Part shown: positions 17,197-25,595 of the stretch, piece after piece
Layout: each line of letters begins with the position of its first letter
Numbering within the stretch: position 1 is the first letter of the stretch
NCBI GenBank assembly: GCA_037447655.1
Contig: JBBHKE010000314.1
Span: 1-28,839, forward strand
Reading direction: 5' to 3'
Length of the DNA stretch: 28,839 bases
DNA from: Zygnema cylindricum
Taxonomy: Eukaryota; Streptophyta; Zygnematophyceae; Zygnematales; Zygnemataceae
Notes under the pieces: model-generated
Told to the model about the DNA's origin: nothing
Database searches by the model: none
The model's input: the letters and a program-made list of their open reading frames with translations, nothing else
Made by a program: the position numbers and the translations under genes

Positions 17197-18300
17197 AAGA
17201 ATGCTTACTATGTTGGTGTTCCTAAGTTGATGATTTGGCATAAGCGGTTGGGGCATGTACATTTTGATAGGTTGAGGGAAATGAAAAATCTTCGGGTAGT
17301 ATAAGGCATTCAGTTTGGGGATAATGAACTGATGGATGATTATAGTGTCTGTGCTCAAGGTAAGGCTCACAGACTTCCCTTTCCCAAATACGCCACATAT
17401 AGAGGTGAGAAAGTATTAGATTTGGTCAACACAAATATTTGGGGACCTGCAAAAGTACCTTCGGTTGAAGGAAAAAGGTTTATAATGACGATAACCGATG
17501 AGTGGTCTAGATACTCTGGAGTATACTTTCTAGAACCAAAGTTTATGCATCAACTTACTTCAAAGAATATAAAGCATGGAGTGAGAAGTTGCTTGAAACC
17601 CCTATTAAGAGGATAAAGAGTGATAATTGGGGGGAATATACCTCTAACTAGTTTAACGAATATCACAAAGATGAGGGAGTACAGCACCAGAAAACTCTAC
17701 CATATAACCCGAAACAAAATGGGGTAGCTGAGAGGTTGAATCGAACACTAGGAGATAGTGCATGCAGTATGTTGGCCGACAAGAAAATAGGAAAGAGATT
17801 TTAAGCAGAAGCAATGAACAGTGCCAACTACATTAAGAATGCAGTCCTTATCTCAGGTGTAAAGGGAGTGACACCTCATGAGAGATGGGTTGGAAGGAAA
17901 CCAGATATCTCACACCTTAGAGTATTTCGTAGCCAAGTTTACAGTCTTGATACGGATAGGAAAAAATAGAAACTAGATGCTAAGGGAAAACCTGGATACT
18001 TTGTGGGATATGATGAGGATATTAAGGGATATGGATTTTATGACTTAGCAAAGAAAGATATCATTCTGGTTAAACACTTAGTTGTCATGGATGAAGGGAA
18101 GTCATTTGACCCCTTAAAATTTACAAAGAAGATAAAAATCAGATTTGAGTCCGAAAGTGAGAAGAACTCCGCTCGTTCCTGAAAGCGACATGAGTGAAAC
18201 GATGATTGTAAAATTTAGGGGAGATCCGAGATATAGGATATTCACCGGAAACCTCAAATATTCCTGTGGACTTCGAAGAGATAGAAGACGTGGGACCAGA
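17197..18300 (+). pseudogene. Element 1 GAG-pre-integrase and integrase
   Basis: The sequence resumes exactly where 3672 left off: KKNAYYVGVPKLMIWHKRLGH, then CAQGKAHRLPFPK. The first catalytic Asp is Asn (VNTNIWGP, about 17427-17450), as in Element 3. The second Asp lies in a frameshifted SDNWGEYTS near 17620, and the Glu region NGVAERLNRTLG is kept. Stops include TGG-to-TAA type at about 17803 and TGG-to-TAG at about 17967. A broken acidic linker with RRSSKRIEEK follows from about 18266. Confidence 0.86.
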
Positions 18301-19200
18301 ACCGGCTTCTATGGATAGGGGAGCCGATGAGACAATGAAGAGAAATCTAAGACTTCCATCCATTCCAGCTTCGGAGTTTGAGGGAGGGAGAAGGAGCAGC
18401 AAAAGGATAGAGGAAAAATACGCCGCTCATAAGGTAACTAAGCTATCTTACCCACATGAGCCTCAGTCTTACTCGGAGGCAGTGAATAGTCCAGAAAAGG
18501 AAAGATGCATTAGAGCCATAAATGATGAGATGGCCTCCATCATGGAAGCAAGTACTTGGGAACTAGCGGATTGTCTTCCAAACAGAAAGCTTATTAGGTG
18601 TAAATTGGTATTTAAACTAAAACTAAAACCCAAATAATACCATTGAGAGATATAAGGCTCTATTGGTAGCGTAAGGGTTCACCCAAAAGGAGGGCATTGA
18701 CTATGAGGAGACCTTTGCTACAGTTGTTCGGTTCCCATCAGTTAGAATTCTCCTCAGTCTGGCATCAGCCGAAAACATGGAAATATACCAGATGGACATT
18801 AAGACTGCTTTTCTTAATGGTGAGTTAGAGGAAGAAATTTTCATGAGGTAACCCAAGGGGTTCGTGGAAGAAGGAGAAGAGAGCAAAGTCTGCAGGCTCA
18901 TAAAGTCCTTGTATGGACTGAAGCAAGCTCCCCGACAGTGGAATAAAAAATTAGATGAGTTTCTCAACGTTCTGGGATATATCCGAATGAGCTCTGACCA
19001 TTCTATCTATATGTTTGAAGATGAGAATGGTGTCATTTTTATTGCAATTTATGAGGATGATCTGCTTGTGTTGAGTAAATTTGGAAAAATCGATAAGTTA
19101 AAGAAAGATTTTAAAAGCAGATTTGATATAAAGGATTTAGGGGAGGCAAGAAATATTTTTGGGGATTCAAATGGAGAGAGATAGGGGGAAAAAGATTATC
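18266..19200 (+). pseudogene. Element 1 linker and reverse transcriptase
   Basis: The linker (18266-18637) contains GRRSSKRIEEKYAAHKVTK and INDEMASIMEASTWELAD. In RT, AAG-to-TAA near 18671 and CAA-to-TAA near 18848 interrupt the frame. MDIKTAFLNGELEEEIF and SLYGLKQAPRQWNKKLDEF are clear. The catalytic box is IYEDDLLVLSK instead of YVDD: both Asp residues remain, but the hydrophobic Val is Glu. A one-base insertion near 19157 shifts the frame. Confidence 0.86.
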
Positions 19201-20045
19201 AAACTTACTCAAAAAGAAGCAATAGGTAATATGCTTGAGAAATTCCAGATGGAAAATGCTAACAGTTGTACCACTCCCATGGACTTGAAAAAAGTAAGTG
19301 ATTGGAGTGTGGAAGGAGGAGTGATGATCTTAGATGATCAAATGAGTCCACACGAGAGAGAGTTTATGAAGTCTATTCCTTATAGACAGGTTGTAGGAAG
19401 TTTAACCTATTTCATGAATTGTACCAGGCCATACATAGCGGCAGCAGTTGGAGTACTCATTAGGAGTCTTAATGATCCTAGGAAGAGAGACTGGGAGGTA
19501 ACCAAGAGAGTCATGAGATATTTGATTGGGAACAGAGAGTTATGGTTGCATTTTGGAGGGGAGCACACTGACATCACAACTTCGAGTGATGTTAGTTATG
19601 GGGACGCACCTATGAGAAGATGCACTTCTGGGTATGTGTTGTATGTTGGGGAAGGTGCTTGTTGTTGGAGCAGTAAGCAACAAAAGGTTGTTGCTCAGTC
19701 TACTATGGAGGCTGTGTACATGGCCTCTTGTTTTGCTGTGAAAGTGTTGATGTAGGTCAAGTCCTTGCTGCAAGAACGGGGATTATGAAGGAGGGAGTGC
19801 ATGAAGTGTTTTGTGATAATCAAGCTGCCAATGCAATTGCAGCGAATCCAAAAAATCATTTTAAAGCTAAATATATAGACATAAGATAAATTTTTGTCAG
19901 AGAAAAAGTTGAGAATAAAATCGTGAATCTTGTATATAGATCTGATGAGGAAATGGTAGTTAATATGCTGACAAAACCGGTGCCTTCTCCCAAGTTAAAA
20001 TATTGCAGAGAAAAGTGTGGATTAAAAGTGAAATTTAAATTAGAC
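19159..20045 (+). pseudogene. Element 1 RNase H
   Basis: The frame is open from 19159 to 19755. It contains GSLTYFMNCTRPYIAAAVG, SDVSYGDAPMRRC and STMEAVYMAS, where the catalytic Glu of TMEAEY has become Val. TGG-to-TAG (about 19753) ends the frame, and later residues (FCDNQAANAIAANPKNHF) persist in shifted frames to about 20045. Confidence 0.85.
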
Positions 20046-20061
20046 TAGAAAATAAAGGGAG
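20046..20061 (+). other. Polypurine tract of Element 1
   Basis: TAGAAAATAAAGGGAG ends directly at the 3' LTR start. It is identical to the tract of Element 3. Confidence 0.8.
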
Positions 20062-21049
20062 TGTTAAAATTATTAGTTTTATATGGTATATTCTAGGTCT
20101 AAATTTAGTACAAATAGAAGAAGGAAAAAAGGCGGACAGCGTGTCTCCACCTCCTCTCTCTACCCACCATACTTCTCGTAGTCACTAAGGGACAGAGAGG
20201 GTGGCTGAGCCATGGCTGTCCTAGCTTAAGCACGCAAGGCGAAAGAGTGACTTATGTCACTCTTAACAAAAGATTGAGTCCCGCAGGACTCGAACCTTCG
20301 ACCAGCAGAGCATGGCGTAGCAGTTAGCTCTAGCCAGTCTGTCCTAGAAGTCTGTTGGGATACATTAGGTTTGATATATATTTAATTAGTGTTACGTTCA
20401 TGAATTTGATCAACGGAATGGCAAACGAAGGAACATAGAACCAAGTATTATATAGTGCGAACATTATCTTGCACGAAAACAAATGAATTGGACATTTGTT
20501 TTGACAGAGAACATTTAATGTCGGATTTAACCTGACGATGTATATCACTGTTGAGATCGCGGAATGGTCACTTTGGCGTTTATGGACGTGGTATGACGTG
20601 GGGCCACGCGGAGGGATGACATTTGGTAGCACGAATTCCGGCAAACATAAGGACAAGTTAAAAGTGGACACGCGGCTACTTAATGGCGTTGCGTACATAG
20701 GCCGTACATAAAGTACATCGACCATAGTACTTTTCTGTACCATACAGTGATTTGATTGGTTTGTACTTCAATAGATAGGGGTTATGAGAGGGATTTAGGA
20801 CTTAGAGAATTTAGTAGATAGGTACCTCTCTCCCTTTGAGAGTGTATAAACTTGGCATTTTTGCCGACTCATAACTAATCCGCTGGTTGGCCGTTTTCAG
20901 TGATTCTTTTTGCTACGCACTTAGAGGGGTGCATTCAAAGTGTCATTTTGCCTTCTTAGTCAGCAGTGGTTCTGGCTTGAAGTGGGTTAGTTAAATACTA
21001 TCTAGAGGCTTCGTCTATTATATGGTCTAATGGAGGACACAAAATTGCA
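20062..21049 (+). repeat. 3' LTR of Element 1
   Basis: This 988-bp LTR begins TGTTAAAATTATTAG and ends AAAATTGCA. The TATA box is at 20845-20850. The tRNA-like cassette (20272-20354, minus) and an antisense open frame (20330-20743) match the 5' LTR. The tandem hairpin region near 20915-20935 has lost most of both hairpins by a short deletion, unlike the 5' LTR (2047-2081). Confidence 0.92.
20272..20354 (-). other. tRNA-like cassette (type I), 3' LTR of Element 1
   Basis: The minus strand carries CTGGCTAGAGCTAACTGCTA and the perfect B-box form GGTTCGAGTCC, then TGCGGGACTCAATC. It is antisense to the element, as in the other copies. Confidence 0.6.
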
Positions 21050-21054
21050 AAATC
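21050..21054. repeat. TSD AAATC, right copy (Element 1)
   Basis: It is identical to 1186-1190. Together they mark a single integration event into the gag of Element 0. Confidence 0.92.
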
Positions 21055-21098
21055 CTAAATAAGTGAAGCATGTTCCATCAAACATATGCACCCTAGAT

Positions 21099-21113
21099 GG
21101 TGGGCCCATAACC
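21099..21113 (-). other. Primer-binding site for an initiator tRNA-Met half-molecule (Element 0)
   Basis: The plus strand is GGTGGGCCCATAACC, a perfect 15-nt match to the plant initiator tRNA-Met anticodon arm, adjacent to the LTR at 21114. Confidence 0.8.
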
Positions 21114-22296
21114 TGAAACTCTGTGTGCTCCATTGCCCACATAAATCGCAGATCCAAAAGAAGTTAATCTACATAGTGTCGACTCCAAGTTGATATAAAT
21201 CCAAATGATTGATCCCTTGACAATCAAAAACCCATTATAGCTTCACCCCTGTGAAATAAGACTTTCTGTGTGCTCGGTTCCACCACAGAATGCAAAGTTA
21301 GAATATGAGTTTTGGACACATTCACCCACTTTGACTTTCCCTTAGAAATGCAGCCACCTTCGCAAGCAAAAACTCTGAGCGACTACACCCCTGTGTAGCC
21401 TGGACTCCCTTGAGTCCGCAGCAAAAAGAATCTCTATAACGGTAAAGTAAATTGATAGTTATGGCTGGCCAAAGTTTGCCTTTTATACAAGATGCTCTGT
21501 GGGAGAGGCAACTACCTACCCAAAAAATTCTAAGTCATATCCTCTCTCTAAGACCCTATCTACTAACGTACAGCACCAATCACTTTACTGTATCGTACAG
21601 AAAAGTACAAATGCCAGTGTACTTTCTATACGACCATCGTACGATATGGCCGAAATGTCAACACATGTCATATCCTTATTTGTTCCCGTAATCTCCATTG
21701 TCGTCGCAATCGATTGTTGAGGTGCCACGTGTCACTTGACATGGCGATGGCCGTAAAACGCCAAAAGTACATATCCCGCGATCGCGCACTTATCGTGGCC
21801 GTCTGATCAAATCTGGTTATATTTTTAGCCGTTGAAAATAACCGCGCGGTATTTGTTTCCCGTTCGAAACAAATGCGCGATGTCCGTTTCATATAATACA
21901 TAAAACCTTACTCTATACTATTTATAACAATAACTATGCACTACGTTTATATTTCCCGTTAAATGAACTAGTGTACTTCTAACTATTTAAATACATATCA
22001 AACCCCATGTGTACTAGCACTAGTTCTAGGCTTAACAGACAAAGTCCGTCTATCGGAATCTTGACAGACGGTAGGTTCTAAGATGAATTCCTAGATCCGT
22101 CAATATCCATTTTAGTAAACCTACCATTTATCTACACTTGTCTCTTTGGAGAGCTTAGGCAGCCATGGCTCTAGCTCCCTTTCCATCCTTTAGTGACTAG
22201 AACAAGTGTGGGGGCTTGGAGAAAGGAGTTTTAGGCAGACTATCTCTACGCTTTTTCTATCCTAATAAAGACCTATATAATACTCAAATATCAACA
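21114..22296 (-). repeat. 5' LTR of Element 0
   Basis: This 1183-bp LTR, read on the minus strand, begins TGTTGATATTTGAG at 22296 and ends CAGAGTTTCA at 21114. It contains an extra stretch near 21130-21360 that is absent from the LTRs of Elements 1-3 but present in the LTR at 28171. Tandem hairpins are at 21383-21417. A degenerate tRNA-like cassette lies at about 22040-22106 with TTTT at 22110-22113. The candidate TSD at its right is ATTCC (22297-22301). The partner end is not in the window. Confidence 0.88.
21383..21417 (-). other. Tandem hairpins, covarying version (Element 0 LTR)
   Basis: On the minus strand, GGACTC-AAGG-GAGTCC is followed by CTACAC-AGGG-GTGTAG. The second stem replaces the G-C pair of CTGCAC/GTGCAG with A-T on both sides, a compensatory change relative to Element 3. 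All 12 pairs are perfect. Confidence 0.78.
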
Positions 22297-22994
22297 ATTC
22301 CATTGCCGGGGCGCCAATTTCAGCCCATACAAAGATTTGATCAATAGGCATACTTTGCTCTCCTCCAGTTGCTCCGCAAATCTTTAGGGTTGTCACATAA
22401 AAATCTCCTCTTCTAACTCTCCATGTAGGAAGGTCGTCTTGATTTCCATCTGATGTACTTCCATGTCTTTTACTGACGCTAGACTGAGAAGTATCCGGAT
22501 AGATGGAAACTTGACTACCCAGGCAAATGTCTCCTCGCAGTCAATTCCCTCTTTTCCGGGTAAGTTCTTTCGCCACTAACCGAGCCTTATAATGCTTAGT
22601 GGTGTTATCCGGGTTGAGTTTCAACTTAAATACCCACTTACACCTACTTGGCTTTCTATCAAGAAGACAATCCACCAATTTCCATGTATTGGCCGCCATA
22701 ATTGAGGCCATCTCCTCATTAATGGTTTTCTTCCAGCGGTTTCTCTCTAGACAAGTCATTGCCTCATTATAAGTTTGAGGTTCATCGAAGACAAGTCATT
22801 GCCTCATTATAAGTTTGAGGTTCATCGGGGTGAGACAGTTTGGAAACCATATTGTTAACTTTTCTCTCTTGCAGTCTTTTGCTGCTTCTTCTTCCTCTCT
22901 CAAACTGGATTGTTGGAATAGATGGCTCTCTTGGATTCTTCCAAAAAAAAATTACTTCTCCCCTATCTCTTGATTTCAGGTCGATTTCCACCAC
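22297..22994 (-). pseudogene. Element 5 RT N-terminal part and linker
   Basis: The minus strand shows the linker (NPREPSIPTIQFERGRRSSKR) and EEMASIMAANTWKLVDCLLD, then the start of RT (CKWVFKLKLNPDNTTKHYKA; MEVHQMEIKTTFLHGELEE in a broken frame). A 40-bp tandem duplication at 22749-22828 shifts the frame in the linker. RT is cut by the Element 0 LTR at 22296. Element 5 is more diverged from Elements 1-3 than they are from each other. Confidence 0.83.
22749..22828. repeat. 40-bp tandem duplication in Element 5
   Basis: AGACAAGTCATTGCCTCATT... at 22749-22788 is repeated at 22789-22828 with one difference at the last base. The period of 40 is not a multiple of three, so it disrupts the polyprotein frame. 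Confidence 0.92.
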
Positions 22995-23015
22995 ATCTTC
23001 CGCTTCGATCGGAGT

Positions 23016-24113
23016 TCATACTAGGGGTTCCACATTTGGGTCCTTCTCGATCTGATCTGTACATGCAAGATCATCATCTTTTTGAAATCCTGGATAGTTA
23101 AGAAGCTGAAAGTCATCAGAATTTTTTGACTCAAATCTGATTATGACCGTCTTTGTATGCTTAAAGGGATCTATAGATTTCCCTTCATCCATAACCACTA
23201 GATGGTTCACAAGGATTATATCTTTTCTCTTGAGATCATATACTCTATATCCTTTTACATCTTCATCATATCCTAGTAGATATCTTGGTTTTATTTTTGG
23301 ATCTAACTTCCACTTTGACCGATATGTGTCTAAACTGAACACTTTACTACCGAAAACCTTTAATTGTGAAATATTTGGTTTTCTGCAGGTCCATCTCTCA
23401 TAAGGTGTTTGGCCTTCTACTACCATAGTTAGAACTCTATTTTTCAGATAATTTGCACAGTTCATACCTTCGGCTCGAAAATTCTTTCCTATCTTCTTAT
23501 CTGACAGCATACTCCTAGCACTTTCACTTAGTGTTCTATTTAATCTTTCAACTACACCATTCTGCTCAGAATTTTCAGAAACTGTCTTTTGGTGTTGTAC
23601 TCCATCTTCTCTCACAAAATTCTCAAACTGGTTAGAGGTATACTGTCCACCATTGTCACTATTTACTCTCTTAATTGGGGTTTCATGGAGTTTTTCACTC
23701 CATGCCTTATATTGTCTAAAACATTCCTAAGTCTTTGACATATTTTTCAAAAAATACACCTAGGAATACCGAGACCAATCATCGGTGATACTCATCATAA
23801 ATCTCTTCCCCCCGGGTGAAGGCAATTTGGCGAACCCCCAAATATCTATGTGTACTAAATCTGGAATCATTTCTCCTTAATAGGTGGTAGTTTTTGGGAA
23901 GGGTAATGTGTATACTTTACCTTGAGCACATCCACTACAATCAGTTAGATTCTCATTCTCACCGAACTCAATTCCTTCCACTACTCCCATCTTTTTCATC
24001 TCTCTTAACTTATCTCGATTCACATGTGGAAGCCTCTTATGCCACAACATTATATCATGAACACTAGCATAATAACGTTTTTTCTTTTCATTACTTAAAA
24101 TCAGCCTAAACAT
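23016..24113 (-). pseudogene. Element 5 GAG-pre-integrase and integrase
   Basis: The pre-integrase (24113-23877) has WHKRLPHVNRDKLREMKK and CSGCAQGK. The first catalytic Asp is kept in VHIDIWG (about 23850). The second lies in NSDNGGQYTS (about 23640-23665), and the Glu is in NGVVERLNRTLSES within the open segment 23615-23016. A stop near 23876 and frame changes near 23725 break it. This shows that Asp is the family residue at the site changed to Asn in Elements 1 and 3. Confidence 0.85.
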
Positions 24114-24207
24114 CCCTTAGCTACGTTTTACAGCAGTGAAATAAAGTTTCTCCTCAAAACTAGCAGAAAAGACTTCTTCTTAGTGCAAGTATCAAAACCT
24201 TTATCGT

Positions 24208-24462
24208 TTAATACAGATGTAGAGATGAGATTTTGTTCGGCTCCGGAATAAACAATACATCGGAGAATGTAACTATGGATATCTTTCCTTCTACTAACAC
24301 TTTGAGATCTAGTGATCCTTCAAGAGTAGTAGTGACTATCCTCCCATCCCCGTACTCTATCTCTACGGTTGGAATCTTTCTTTTCTTAGTGAATAGGTGT
24401 TTATCCTTACACATGTGGATGGAAGTACCTGAATCTACAATCCAGCCTGCTTCACCTTTCAA
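24208..24462 (-). pseudogene. Element 5 protease
   Basis: The aspartic protease active site AGWIVDSGTSIHMCKDK is intact. YGDGRIVTTTLEGSLDLKVLVEGK follows, homologous to Element 2. The frame is lost after FIPEPNK. Confidence 0.87.
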
Positions 24463-25595
24463 TCCACCGAAAGCTCATATTTGTTTCGTGGAATTTCGAC
24501 CTCGTTTTGTGCCTCGAACTCCTCATCCAATAGGAGCTAATCGTCCTCGTCCTCGGATTCCACCTCATGTACCTGTGTTACAAGGGCCTTTTTCTTTCCT
24601 ATTCGGGGTCCACCTGACTGCCCCTCGTTTAACCGCAGCTCGGTTAACTTAGTTTACTTTGCCATATAGTGCCATGGTTTCCTCCAAAAGTGGCAAAAAC
24701 CCTTTGGAGCCCTTGGTCCGAACTCGTCGGTCTGATTTTTTCTACCCCCCCCCCTTCTATAATTTTAGACCGGTTTTGTGGAATCATTGTTCCTCCAATC
24801 GGTCCCAGATGCGAAGGCTTGCCCACTCTTTTCTCTCTTTCGGATCTCAATCGTATTCTATTGAACGAGAATCATCCCTACCACTGAATTCCATATCCAC
24901 CTTCAGTCCGGCAAGTCCTACACACGGTTGACTATGTTCTCGAACTCATGTAGTAACTTCAAGTGCAAACAGTTAACCTTCATCTTTTCAGTTTCAACCT
25001 GTCCTCCACTCTCTAGCTCTATGAAAAGTATTGTAATTTCATTGCAAAAATTCAACATCTTCCCCCCATTCGATACATATGCGTCAATTTTTTGATCAGC
25101 CAACTGTAATTGCTAAATCGTACCACTTTGGTACATCTCTATGAGAGCCACCCAAAGATCGGATGCCTTTTTTACCTACAAATGAGGAGATGCAAGCCCT
25201 TCAGTAAGATGGCGGAAGATGAAGTGCTTTGCCGCCATATTGTTGTAGTCCCCGGTATCGGTATCATTCTCCTTGTTCCTCAAAATAGGTGACATGAATG
25301 CCGAACCGGTTGCTATTGGTGTGACCGTCTCCTTCTCCTATCCTTTGTCCACCACCTCCACTTCCTTTGTCTTCTCCGTTGGAGATGGATGTGTATCTCT
25401 GGTGAATCTGCTTCCTGTAAACCTTGGAGGGATCGTAAGACTGGATGGACGCCTCACCTATCCACTTACTATTCCCCAAAAATGTTTCTCACATAGAGCT
25501 CGTGTCATCATACTTTCCCAGTGTATGAATCCAGTTCCATTAAAGATGGGCACCCTAAAGGGTGGGCCCATATCTTGCAACTCTGAGACCTCCAT
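24463..25595 (-). pseudogene. Element 5 gag
   Basis: Gag starts at ATG 25595 in the LTR (MEVSELQDMGPPFRVP), then FNGTGFIHWESMMTRA. Broken pieces follow: NNMAAKHFIFRHLTEGLASPHL, a KMLNFCNEITILFIELE stretch in the open segment 25103-24918, and a damaged knuckle (CHFWRKPWHYMA, near 24660-24700) in which the second Cys is Trp. Several in-frame stops are present. Confidence 0.8.
25561..25575 (-). other. Degenerate half-tRNA primer-binding site (Element 5)
   Basis: The plus strand GGTGGGCCCATATCT agrees with the initiator tRNA-Met anticodon arm at the first 12 of 15 positions. The differences are next to the LTR. Confidence 0.65.

Larger units (their letters stand above)
1191..21049 (+). mobile_element. 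Element 1: full-length copia element containing nested Element 2
   Basis: The element is bounded by TG...CA LTRs at 1191-2196 and 20062-21049, with the 5-bp TSD AAATC at 1186-1190 and 21050-21054. The internal region runs 2197-3672 and 17192-20061, interrupted by the minus-strand Element 2. Its order is PBS, gag, protease, GAG-pre-integrase, integrase, RT, RNase H and polypurine tract, which is Ty1/copia order. It has many stops and frameshifts and is not autonomous. It landed inside the gag of Element 0: joining 1190 to 21050 minus one TSD copy restores an open Gag reading frame. Confidence 0.93.
21050..21133 (-). pseudogene. Element 0 gag, 5' part
   Basis: The minus strand reads from ATG 21133 (inside the LTR) MEHTEFQVMGPPSRVHMFDG and on to CFTYLGF at the insertion. 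It continues in frame at 1190 with MMEGLLFENHLWGVVSG. This is homologous to the Gag N-terminus of Element 3, so Element 1 interrupted a reading frame that was still open here. Confidence 0.85.
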
